NCBI GenBank assembly: GCA_007844125.1
Contig: CM017563.1
Location: 13,802,325-13,866,324 of the forward strand
Reading direction: 5' to 3'
DNA: 64,000 nt
Source of the DNA: Sinonovacula constricta
Taxonomy: Eukaryota > Mollusca > Bivalvia > Cardiida > Solecurtidae
Shown: piece after piece, positions 31,098 through 42,868 of the stretch
How positions within the stretch are numbered: the stretch's first letter is position 1
How the letters are laid out: each line of letters begins with the position of its first letter
Made by a program: the position numbers and the translations under genes
Notes under the pieces: model-generated
Database searches by the model: none
What the model was told of the DNA's origin: nothing
The model's input: only the letters and a program-made list of their open reading frames with translations

Positions 31098-31458
31098 TTC
31101 TGAACACTATGTGGACATTATTTTTCGATGACGTCACTACTTTCGTCATAACGTATAGAAAATATCAGCGCATGGACATTTTGTTTTTAAATGGAACGTT
31201 TTCTTTTCGTTGCTTGCATTTGAGAAACTCGTCAGGAAGTGCGAGGTTAGAGCTCTGTAAAACCGGTTTTAGCCTCCCAGTCGGTCCATACTGCCGACTG
31301 ACCGTTCCAAGGCGTTAACTGTCGGGTTTGCTCTTTTCCTTAAATGACTCATCAGAAATTTGTTCTTACTTTTCGCTTGGCTTGCATGTGCCTTTTCAGA
31401 GTTTGGTATATGTTGCAATACTCATAGGACTTTGTCATATATTCTTATTGTAGATGCG
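31098..31458 (+). repeat. Dispersed repeat module R, copy 3 (long form)
   Basis: About 360 bp. It starts with ACTATGTGGACATTATTTTT and GACGTCACTACTTTCG. The middle is GAAGTGCGAGGTTAGAGCTC, CCGACTGACCGTTCCAAGGC. The end is GACTTTGTCATATATTCTTA. The same long form occurs at 53907-54255. Confidence 0.85.
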
Positions 31459-34400
31459 CGCGCATAATATTGATGGAAATTCCGCTTTCTATTAATAGAC
31501 CGGTTAATATCGGCGAAAGCGTGTCAATATTTATATTTATTGACTAAACTATTTTAGGGGTGTGTCCAATCGTGTTGCGTCTATTTATAGTTCATATAAT
31601 AATCTTGCATATTGGTGATATAAAAAGTAGTTTCCAGATTGCTTATTTGGCGGTGTCATTCCATACCTATTCTATTTCAGAAGGCTTACACATTTTGCTA
31701 CAATTACAAACGATTTATCTTAATAAAAAAAAGACAAGCTCTGACGTTTCCTTAGATAAAGTATGGCGTCGTTAAAGGAAAGTTCTGATGTAATTAAAAA
31801 CAATTCTACATGGTATTTTCAAGACAAAGGAGTTTATTTCTTATGAGAAGATCTACACGAAGCTGACGAGTGTAGATGACTTTTAACCAAGAAAACTATT
31901 ATAGAGAATACGTGTAAATTGTTGTAGCATCGTGTTTATATGTTTATGTGTAAATGGAAGTGAGGAACCAAAACCAATGTTCGTCAACAGAAAATGCACG
32001 TAACAATCACTATAGGATTAACTAAATGAAAACACAAATTCAAGCAGAGAAAGGATTTACGACCGCCTCACTGTCTAGGAAACAATGTTTTAATTATGAC
32101 AAAGGAAACACAGTCCAAATAGATAGATACATGACTAAAAACAACGCACATATTAAATATCTCAATGACATATTGCACGATATAGAAAGTATATCCGATA
32201 GAAGAGGCAAAAGAGGTAAATGTTGCTTCAACATAAACAAAAGTCTTACAGACGTTTACAAATGTGACGGTGGTTGAAATAAACTCAACGACTGGTCAAT
32301 GTGACTTGTTGTGGTGTGTTTATCGTTTGTTTTTCTACTTTTCGTAAGAAAAGTTCTCGCGGAAAAAACACGATTTAACTGGCCGATATATGATCAGTCA
32401 CATAAGCTATTCCAGACATGGTTCTTGAACATTATTTCCTAAAGCCCAATCGGTTCGTTTTATTTTTTCTCATATTTTACTTTTACATTCGAACAAACCC
32501 ATTTACTATATTATAACATCGTACCAGGGGAGCACAGCAGTGCGGATTTGTTGTACCTTTTATCACTTGTTTTCATTACGTTTTACATTCATGTTTCTCT
32601 GGTCTACTCTAAAATAACACACTACCTGAACAAATGCAACCTATCTGTCGTCAAGCAGCCGAATTTAGGTAAAGTTTATTTTACCCGAGTATTTTACCAA
32701 TGGTGTAGGCTATATGCTAATTATCCCTGGTGCAAAATAACATCGGAACAGTCTGGATCGACTAAAGCTTACATATATGTCACGTTGTAACAGTGACCAA
32801 TATAAACATCACTTTGATAAATATACACATTGTTGTCGGTGTAGGTTATTCATTTTATGTTTTTTTTCCATTGCATGTTTGATTGTAACATATATTTACA
32901 ATGTAACATTGCCCCTGTAGGTTGTAAAATTAAAACTATAAATACCTGACACATGTCTTAACTAGTAACCTAAATATAAAACGAATGACTAAACCATTCA
33001 TCTAGTGCAGTTAATTAGTAGTTAAAATAACGTTTTTCTTTATTTTAACGTGTTTTAATTGTTGTTGTTTGTCTTTGTTTGGTGTATTTATGTGTTTATG
33101 TGTGGATGGGTACTCATGTTAACTTATATAACATTGTATCGTTGTATAATGTCATGGTAATTTACAGAAAACACTACAGTATTTCCAGGTTAAAGGAGCT
33201 GATTTAATTCAAATGCGTATTTAAGCATATTTAAAGCGTCGAATTTAAATATATTTATCTCGGATAACACATAACATGATAAACATGATCAGTGCTAATG
33301 TATATGTGTGATAATTTAAAGTCAATATTTAACAAATGGAAATGTTCCAATAAATGGCATAAGGCATACATACAGTCATTGTAATTGATAGCAGTGCCTC
33401 AGTCGATTCATGCTTGCTGAATGTCTGCCCCATTGCCTGTGTCTCGGTTTACCCTTCGCCTACACAGATGGATACAATAGTCCGTACTTTGTTCCTGCCT
33501 GATTGAAAAATGCGAAATTATTAGCATGTCAACAAGTAGAACAGGGTGTTTATGGAAGCACAAACCACATGTAACTTGGTGTAAAGTGAGATAAACTCCA
33601 TTATTTTTCTTTAATTCTTATCCAATACATGAACGTATTTAAATGTTAACATTCGATTTATTGCCGTTTAATCAAGATGTACGTGTTTTTTTTCAAAATG
33701 CCATATAACACTTATCCTCGATAAATAGCATTTAAAGAAGACGCCACCGTACGTTAACTTTAATATTCATTGTGTTTTAAAAGTCAAACATAAACAGAGT
33801 TTACATCTAAAGAGTATTTTTCTGTAAAACGCACTTCCAAACTACCCACGAAATTCAAATATCGACGGATATATTTATCGCAAAATTATCATGTAAACAT
33901 GAAACAGATTAGTACTTCAAGCATTTGATTCAATCAAATAAAACAGAAACACAAGACGCTTCAGCAAAAAAGGAACAAACAGGTAAGTTATCATGGCAAC
34001 ATAGAAGCGTATTATGTTTTTTTAACTTTTTCGCACGTATTAATTTTGAAACATAAAGCAGCGAAACAAAACATGTTCGGTATGTTGACGTGTAGCTCAT
34101 TGGCAGAGGAGGACACTAGATATGTCTATTTAACCACAGTAACCGTAACAACTCGGCCATTTCCGTAAATCTCAGAAAAGAACGAAGAAATCGCCGAGGG
34201 GTCCCGATTGTAACCACAGATGTATCGTAGGTCAGCTGGTACACCTTCCAAATGAAAGGCTCGCTCATGACAATGACGCGATTTAACGAACCAACTCAAA
34301 CGAACATATCGCGGTAATTAGTTATTTAATCAGGTGAATACTGCGTTGCTCTCAGAAATACGATTTATATTATCTTATATTAACCATGCCTGCGCTTCTT

Positions 34401-34500
34401 TACGTATGTTAAACTAACTCAATTACAAACGACCGAATGGTTACACGTATGACAAACAAAAGCATAAAAAATATTCTTTCTTTTTACAGTTGTTTTAAAT
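31459..34500. other. Intergenic, no gene supported
   Basis: AT-rich DNA with short open frames (for example 31560-31775, 32026-32277, 32548-32790) that lack recognisable domains, splice context or repeat identity. I see nothing further I can name. Confidence 0.5.
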
Positions 34501-34504
34501 ATGG

Positions 34505-34635
34505 CTGACCATTTCAAATTTGTTCTTACTTTTCGCTTGGCTTGCATATGAAATACCTTTGTTTTGTTGCCTTTTCGGAGTTTGGTATATGTTGCAATGC
34601 TCATAGAACTTTGTCATATATTCTTATTGCAGCTG
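34505..34635 (+). repeat. Dispersed repeat module R, copy 4 (3' half)
   Basis: Contains AAATTTGTTCTTACTTTTCG, CTTGGCTTGCATATG, TTGGTATATGTTGCAATGCT and GAACTTTGTCATATATTCTT. Confidence 0.85.
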
Positions 34636-36200
34636 TAAAAATATGATGTGAAATAATAACGAAGGTATGTCTTTGTAAAATCTATTAAGTTGTTATAAGG
34701 ATATAAAGTAATTTAATGAAGGTTATTAAGTTTATCAAACAAATATATTGAACCCTTCGCCGAAATATTGTTATTTTTTTATTTTCAAATATGTTTGTTT
34801 CAGTAACATGTTATACTCAAGGTAGAATTTTAGGATGTATACATGCAGATTTAAAATTGTTAAAATATACACTTTAAATAGAAGCGCGTAATTAATTACC
34901 TTTATTCAATTTTAATAAATTTTACTAAATTCTTGACAAAGTTCTGCAAATTCTAAAATATTTCTATCGCGATACTTATATTCTATATATTCTATGAGGT
35001 TAAGGGACATGCGGTGAGACAAAAATTCAAGCAATACACATATAGGTTCATACCAAATATATGTGTTACAAAATTAATATGTGGCTTTTAAAAAGTGGAT
35101 ATACACATAACAATCTATCAAAATATATGCCTCCAAGACTCTTCCTTTACATGTTTTTTTTAATATATTTTAAATATTCCATATTACCGTGTTCCAAATT
35201 GTATCAAGTTTATATCAGCGCAGGACAATGCCTGACAAAGACAACACATCTCAACTAGTTCCGGTACATGCCAGCGGAACAAGAAAACAAATGTCTAAAT
35301 GAGAAGATGTCCAAACTTAAAATGAATAAATAACTCAACTACAAAGCAAAGTTGCTACATGTACTTACCACAATGAAAACAACTTCGTCATCTGCAAAGC
35401 TTAGCAATACTGTATTAAAAGTCCTGTTAGGTGTTGTTTAGCCTCGTTTATTTTTTTTGCCCTTTGAAAAAGAAACTAATTTTAAATTTTCAAAAATAAT
35501 AAAAATAATCATGATCATATTCATATTAATCGATGAAGTTATCTTTGTAGTTATTGTCCAGTGCTGAATGTTGAATAGATAAACACGTTGACTAATAAAC
35601 TACGGGGTCGCTGACTGCTCTCACAACTGAATTATCTTTAAACATAATAGTTTGTGTTTGTTTCCAATCGTCTGCTATCTGTTTGGTATCTCCTGATGAG
35701 ATTATTACATGTAGTAAATGCGAGTTACGACATATTTCGTTTAAAAATCGAGTGAAGCTGTGCTTTTGAATTATTTCAGTGGTTTTGCTATTCCTTATTT
35801 TTATAACATTTCACTAATTTATGAACATAGTACTTTAGATATCCATTTGCTCTTATAATGAGTGTACATTTTGCGGTGAACAATGATATGTTGATGTGTT
35901 TTGTTTTGCTTTTTCGTTTGGTTTCTGTTTGGTTTTTGTTTAGTTTGTATGTTTGTTGTTGCTGTTGTTTGTTTGTTTGTTTGTTTGTTTTTGTGTTTTT
36001 TTGGGGTGGGGGTGTGGGGTGGGGGTGTGTGTGGAGGGTTTAAAGTATCTAGGTCCCTTATACTTTGGAATGTTGGTAATGTTTATATCTATACTATAAG
36101 AGAAATTCATCCGCAGTATAATTTTAGGATGTGCATAATGTAGAAATGTACAAAATAATACGAATTTATGTATCGAATCATGAGCGTAATTTGGTGTGTG
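34636..36200. other. Intergenic, G/T-rich patch
   Basis: No gene. A T/G-rich run (GTTTGTTTGTTTGTTTG about 35965-35990) is followed by a G-quadruplex-like tract at 36003-36036 (GGGGTGGGGGTGTGGGG). Open frames here follow the low-complexity sequence. Confidence 0.5.
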
Positions 36201-36457
36201 GGGTGGGGGAGGGGATCGGGGGCAAACAATGTGGTATGATAAACACCTGTGCAGTCGGCCCTGCTGGTAGGGACCTTATAATTCTCCGGCTGCCGCTGCC
36301 TATAGCGGGGTAAGAACCCTCCAAAGGTAGCCGACCTGTTTACCGGGGTCGGCGACCTTGTATCTCCATGGCGACGGAATCCTGTTGGTTGAGTTCAGTT
36401 TGGGCTTGTCAGTGATGTCAACACAGGCCAACACACCATTTTGAACTGGAGTTCAGG

Positions 36458-36533
36458 ACTCAGACCACAGTTATTTTTAATAAATGTTCTATATAGACAT
36501 TGTGGACAGTGGCCATGTTGATAACTCTCCAAT
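36458..36533 (+). repeat. 78-bp repeat shared with 42113-42190
   Basis: CAGACCACAGTTATTTTTA, TAGACATTGTGGACAGTGGC and CATGTTGATAACTCTCC recur in the same orientation at 42113-42190. It lies just upstream of the Mutator-like pseudogene and may be part of that element or of another dispersed family. Confidence 0.75.
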
Positions 36534-36859
36534 CAAATCAGAGTCACTTGCTGTCATTAGTATCATCCAAGAGAACAAATTCTAGCTGCAGCAAGATGGG
36601 GGTCAAGCTGCTTCCGATCCCATAATTTCCAGTCAAAGTACAACCATGCACCATTAACCTTTACAATGATGGGTTGCTTTTTTATCAATAGTCATATGGT
36701 TTAAAAGATATGGCCACCAGACAGGACTGCCACTGTCCAGGAACACAGGTGGCTGGCTGGCCGCCTGGCTACACAGTGGGGGTGGGGTGATTTGTGCAGG
36801 TTCACTGCACATGCTTCTGTATCAAAACATATGCCAGCATATGGGAGGTCTGTTTTTTC

Positions 36860-38733
36860 AGTTTAAAAGACTTCAGGGGGGGCGATCGAAAGAAGAAGGC
36901 GTTCGGTTTCAAGAAGGGATGCTCACCTTGGAATAAAGGCTTGAAGTCTGACAGTCATTTCCATGTTGATGCTGAACCAAAGAGATCTGTCATCAGGCTG
37001 ACTGAAGATGCATTTCCAGTGTCTACCAGACCTACTGCCAATGGAAGCGAGCTCTGCGGAGATGTTATGCTGCTGCGGCCAAGCATATCAAGAAGTCAAC
37101 CTGGAGCAAAACAAGAAGATAACAGTAACTGTCACGGCATGAGACTTGTTGACAAGCAAGAGATGGCGAGTTCAATAAATGTGGCACTCGAAAGTCATCG
37201 GCAGAAATCGACTAAATGCCATCAGCCTTATCTGATTGTGGCCGATGAAAGAAAGATGGGACTGTGCTGGAAGATGTTATTTAAGTGCAACACTGCAACT
37301 TTATTACACGATTATTCAAGCTATACAAAGAGGCAGAGACATCTAAGAGGGGACCGAAGCCAGCAACAACAAATCTGAGTCTTGCCGTAGGACTACAAGA
37401 TGCACCTATGGGGAACTCAAAATTCCGGTACCTACTAGCAAGTATGGACATTCCACCGTCAGCTAAAAGTACCATGCAGAAAACATCCTACACTGTGGGC
37501 AGTGCGATCAAAGAACTGAACGATCGAGACATGCCTGGTGAAGGATATCAGCAGAAAACGAGGAAATCCTGGGAACTCTATTAATATTGCTGTGGACGGG
37601 CGATACAATTCGAATGTTATTTCGAGCCGGAAGAAGTCAGGCATCGCAGTAGACTGTGAGACAATGACAGAAAGGCAGTACATCGTGGCTGCAGCAGTGC
37701 AAAATAAGCTTTGCTGGACAGGTGCCTGGCTGCGGGGAAAAGGATACCATGTGGAATGCCCCGGCGGTCATGCAGGCTGTACAGCAAATACATATCGACA
37801 GGCACCACTCTCAGAATATGAACTCGGAAAATCTGTTGGACGGACACTAGCAGCTGAAAGTGCTCTTGTTCGGTATGTGACAACAGATGGCGACTCCAGA
37901 TCAGCTGCCGGAGTGACTGAGGCAATTCGATTACTCGACCCTATATGGAAAGTAGAACGCCAGGCAGACCCAATTCATCTAGGTCAGGCTCAATTCCGGT
38001 ACTGTTAAAATGCTAACTTTAATAACGGTATGTTCCCAGGCGCAAAGACCAGAGACCAAATACAGGAGCAACAGAAGGATCTCAGCCAGGGCATAAAAGC
38101 TAGATGCAGCTGTATCCTGAAGGAAATGATAAAGAGACCTGCAGGAGACATGACATTTAAAAAAAACAACAGTTACCCCATGTTCTTGATGCCACAGTGA
38201 ACTGTTATGCCGGGGACTGCTCCAAGTGCAGACGCTATTCATACGTATGTTCCGGTGGTGTAACAAACAACTGGTAGAACCGGTCTGTTTTCCTAGGCAG
38301 TTACAGGATCACATCTCTCAATCTAGACAAAAATGACAAGAAACTGTTAAATGACATTGTAAAAATGAGAATAGGTGTAAGTGCTATAGAAGAAGTTAAA
38401 TCTGGTACCAGCACACAAAAATGTGAGGCAGTGAACCGCGCCATCAGTGTCTCCCTGCCTAAAAACAATGACTTTTCTAGAAACATTCATGGACGGCTGA
38501 GCTCAACAATTCACAGGCTAAATAACGGTTTGGCGGACAGCTTGGTCGCGAAGCTGGATCGTGTAGGAGTACGTCTTTCCAAGAAGACCTCACAATTCCT
38601 ACACCAAATGCAACGGGGAGAGACGTACCAGAGACATTATTCGAAGAAACCTGACACCATTAAGCGCAAGCTAAAATCAAAAGGTAGACAATTACAGGAA
38701 CATTTAAAATTCAAGAAAACCCACAGTGTATAG
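36860..38733 (+). pseudogene. Mutator-like transposase, frameshifted
   Basis: A single ancestral gene is now read in at least four frame segments: 36860-37378 (N-terminal SPWNKGLK-type motif), 37285-37537 (GPKPATTNLSLAVGLQDAPM), 37538-38008 (INIAVDGRYNS, ECPGGHAGCTAN, RYVTTDGDSRSAAGV, VERQADPIHLGQ), a broken stretch at 38010-38364 (TGA in frame; CYAGDCSKCRRY in another frame) and 38365-38733 (KCEAVNRAISVSLPKNNDFS, then a basic tail and stop). The DGRY and TDGD Asp residues look like the DDE catalytic acids. This layout is typical of the large Mutator-like transposase family found in molluscs and insects. GC content is higher than the surroundings, as expected for a transferred or younger element. 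Terminal inverted repeats were not located. Non-functional in this copy. Confidence 0.75.
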
Positions 38734-41700
38734 TCAGATTACAGAAGAGGCCAGCTATACCCTAAACCAAGCACATCAAAGGGAGACAACAGTGACCATG
38801 CTTATTCACAACTCAATTGAGTTAACTCTCATTATAAACAGTTTTAATTTCTTAACTAAAATTTCTAGTTATGTAAATCGAATCCAAAAACGTTCTTCGA
38901 ATATTCGGAACGTGTATTCGAATCATATTCGAATATTCGGAACGAATTTATATCATAGTGGCATATAACAGGGTAATTTTCCATTACATTCAGTGTGTTT
39001 ATTCATTGTAAAACGCTTATTTCTGGCCAAAATCTACATTGCTAGTCTTACTTAATGCAGAAGCGGCGGTAGATTTATGATTTTAGCTTAGCATTTAATT
39101 TTAAACGACGATTTCTTCATTTTGAAATACAAACGGCAATATTATGAATCCGACATTATCCTGTTTATAGTGAAGGACCAGACGGGGTGTTTCTTTACTT
39201 GGTCAGCGGTAAATTGCAAGAAAATACTGTCAGTGAAGAATGCCAGTAAATGCGTAAACATTGTCATTGCTACTTAACAATTATTATTATTATTGAAACT
39301 CTTATAAAAATTATAAAGTAACCAATCAATGTTAAGATGACCTGCAAAGTCCCGTATAATATATACATTATTAATTAGTCACCTTAAACTTGGGTGTCTT
39401 TTTGTTACATGTTGTACTTCTTGTAATAACATTTACAATTTAAAGGCATTTTGTGTACTTAATTACTTACTTGTATTAACATATGACGTATTAAAGGGGC
39501 TACTTAAGCTCCTTTTAATGTTAACATATCGATTTAATAAAACCATATCATAATTTTATTAGATGAAACTCTACAACACATGCAAACTAGCTCACAATTT
39601 TAATATTTTACTCTACTAACCGCAAACAATGTATAACAACAAACAGTCAATTATGTTTTGTGACTTAATCTTATAAAATACATTTATGACTCAAGGAGGT
39701 ATTTTCAAAAGGACAAAATGCGGGTGATACTGGGTCGACTGTAAGACAATTAGGCAAAACCACGAAGGTTTTATGAAGGAAATTCGCTCAAGTGTACAGC
39801 CAATTAACGGTCTTGATTGGTTGGTGGTCGGATTAATGTTTAATTGTGATTGGCTGATATCGCTAAGGGCGTTAATCTGAAGCCATAACATGTCAATTAG
39901 AGATATTAAGTTACCAATACACAAGTGACAATTACGAACCTGCTCGCCATATGCCTATGGGTGAAAGGCGAATGTAAACCATTTGATGAAGACAATTACT
40001 GTGATTGGCTAGTGTCAAGATTACCTGACTGTTGATAAATTGATGAAGTACCAACCAATATATATATAAAGAATGATTAAGATTGTAAGCTCTTGAGTTT
40101 TAAGTGTGTTAAGTAAACCTATGACGAACGATTAAAAAGTATGTAGATTTACATTTTTGTTGTTGGAGAGAACGAAGCAAAAACAAAGAACAGAAAATCG
40201 CGGGGACAAAAAAACAACAGATGTCGCGGTATTGTATTGGAATAAAACAACAAGTATGAAGCAGAGTGACAAAAACAGAAAGTGATTGCAATTAAAGTTT
40301 GTTTGACAGTGATCTAGTTGTGCTTTTTAAAAATAAAAGAAGTTCTGGTAGACTGTTAGCAATAAGTATAGCCTTATGTAGTGTATTTATTATAACACAC
40401 TATCCCGACCGAAGCTGGGTAGAGTCTGTGTCAGCTAATTGCCGTAGCATTGAACTGACACGTGTGTTTATTGGCAACTTTTTTCACAGCTGTATGGTGT
40501 TGTGACTGGGTCTAAGTGGGAGAGGGGGCAGAGAAGGAGCTGTGCGCGGAAAGGTGATTATATGCTGTTAACCAGATGGCAATTCGTTATCAGGAGACAT
40601 GACCCAACCCCGCTATCTTAGAGCGAGCGCGATCACATATCGCTAGCGTCTTAAGTCGCTGGGAGACACTACGATCAACTAAAGAAATGTCATTTCAATG
40701 TTCCTTCGAACTTAACAAAAGTGGAATAGTAAATTATAAATATTCGAATCCCAAAATCTCTATTCGAATAGCGACTTGATATTCGAATATTCGAATATTT
40801 GAATATTCGTTAACATCCCTAAAAATTCAGTGACATCATAATATAACTGTACCTATTTAATAAGTTTTCTTAGCAGCGAGAGACAATATACATGTATTTT
40901 AGTGTGACTTCATGTGGGTCTTATATACATTTCAATACTTTTTTTAATTTGCATACATACCCTTCAATTAAAATTGTTTTAATTTGCTACCATTTCTGTG
41001 GCTGGTTTTGATTAAATAAATGTTACTATGAATTTATGCACTGTTTTTATTCTTTTTTACAATAGTTAAGCGTTTTCATTACGGTTTAACAAGTTCTCAT
41101 GGTCTATGGCTGTTAACGAGCAATTATTTCACGCTATGCACATGTGAACTAACTCATCTTACTGAAAATGTTCATAATATATATCGATTATAGTGACAAC
41201 ATACTGAATATATCGCGACTAAAAATAAAAACAACAATAATACAATATTACAATAACATTACTACAATACAATAACAAGCAATAATAACAAGCACACACA
41301 ATTTGTTCTCTAAAAGACAAATACATCTTAATGACCCTTATTAAATTAATAAATAAATAAATAAAATAAATAATAATAAACCTTCTGTCGACATTTGTGA
41401 CATCTCGAGATGTCTTTTCAACAAACTAAATACTAACCTTGCTTAAATAAACAGTCTGGATAGACTATGTGGCCTGAGCATGTGCCACGGTTTGTACATA
41501 TAAGCCTATCTGTGTTATCTGTGTTGACGGTATGAGGTTCGAGGCTAAGATGTTCCGCGCGGACACAAAGTGCCACATGACACAGATGCGAAACTTCTAG
41601 ACCTGGTTCTACACTCATTTTTTTATGATGTACCAGGTAAAGAAGTTTGTGCACATGCATGGTGTGCCACTTTGTGTCAGGAAATTTAGCCTTTATTACC

Positions 41701-42112
41701 CCATATCACACTGGCCCCTTTTTAACACAACCTTGCCAAATGGCACAACCATGACTGTTAGGCAGAGACTTTTCAGTTCTTTTTCATATATTTTAAAAAA
41801 AATGCTTCCATTTTGATTTGAAAGTGACAGTGAGGCTTTGACCTACACAGGAAATGACCTCTTGGCTATTTTTAGATATTATTTTATACTGAAAGTAGAT
41901 GTTTTCAGTATTTTTGCAAAAATAGTATATATTATTATATAATATTACATAATATAATGTAATAACTTTTTAAAGGTTGAAATTTAACTATAAATTCTGA
42001 TTTTTACATTCTTCATCTATCTTAGGGTCAAGTTTGAACAAAATTGTTCGAGAAATAAAAAACTTATTACCATTCAAACACCATGACCCCCAGTCAATGG
42101 ATGCTCCTAATC
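38734..42112. other. Intergenic; possible hAT-type element between ATTCGAAT clusters
   Basis: No gene supported. ATTCGAATATTCG-type palindromic motifs cluster at 38878-38945 and again at 40735-40815, where the sequence ends in AATATTCGTTAACATCCCTA. Its complement (TAGGGATGTTAACGAATATT) resembles hAT transposon ends. No transposase lies between. From 40816 to 42112 nothing is recognised apart from AT-rich DNA and short low-complexity runs. Confidence 0.35.
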
Positions 42113-42299
42113 AGGCCTCAGACCACAGTTATTTTTACTATATGTTCTATAAAGACATTGTGGACACTGGCCATGTTGATAACTCTCCCATTAATGGTAA
42201 AAGCTTAATGTAAAAGGTCTTGTGTTTCTACGCTGGTTTTGCGTCGTCGACGACAAAAGCTGAATTTAACTTTAATTACCAAAATTGGTTGTTGTAATG

Positions 42300-42592
42300 T
42301 TTGGGTGTTTATTAGGTTTATTGTCCCACCAACAGCGTTTCAGTTATCTGCAGACGGTGTGCACTTGAAGCAGATATATTGCTGCCTTCTCTATGTATAG
42401 CACCACACCCAGTAATTTATTATCCTGACACCGGGCCAACCAGTCATGGAACTATTATATTTGCTCCAGCGCTAGCAAGGGAGCTCTACGACTGCCACTT
42501 TTTTGACTTTGGCAAGTCGTGACCTGGGTTCGAACCAGGGGCCCCTCAAACCTTGAGCCTAGGCTTTACGGATTGCGAGACTGTAATGTATT
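42300..42592 (-). repeat. SINE family A, copy 5 (inverted, in duplication)
   Basis: Counterpart of the SINE at 23151-23460. It shows CCCACCAACAGCGTTTCAG and the B box complement GGTTCGAACCAGG. Confidence 0.8.
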
Positions 42593-42594
42593 TC

Positions 42595-42651
<57 letters not shown>
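42595..42651. repeat. (AAT)n microsatellite
   Basis: About 57 bp of perfect AAT repeat just after the SINE head. Absent from the proximal duplication copy, so it expanded after duplication. Confidence 0.98.
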
Positions 42652-42652
<1 letters not shown>

Positions 42653-42734
42653 TGATATCTTGAAGTGACAATTACTTTAGATGTTTCAGAGATTTTAACA
42701 CGTTTGTTACCTTTATATTGAATTGTGTTCACAG

Positions 42735-42868
42735 ATAAGCACAGCAGTCGATGTTCGTATGGCCCTGGATATCAGAAGGACATCAAAGACTTCACCTACT
42801 CAACACTACCACAGGACAACAAAAAGGGACGGTTTATTTTTGGTGGAGGCAAAAAATCAAAGAGATAA
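42735..42868 (+). CDS. Duplicated RhoGEF terminal exon (candidate alternative last exon)
   Basis: The acceptor GTGTTCACAG ends at 42734, identical to the one before 23581. The frame stays open in the same phase: after the split Asp codon come 43 codons and a TAA at 42866-42868. Compared with the first copy, 21 nt are deleted in frame, removing the basic RRVRNQK, and a Trp becomes Arg, while [11 protein letters not shown] and [11 protein letters not shown] are retained. A 1-nt loss turns the TGA stop region into TAA. No copies of the upstream exons accompany it, so it could only be used by splicing from 22482 over 20 kb. It is either an alternative last exon or a young pseudo-exon. Confidence 0.5.

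Noticed and set aside
32026..32277. 83-codon open frame starting MKTQIQAEKG
   Set aside because: No domain, repeat identity or splice context. Length is within chance expectation.
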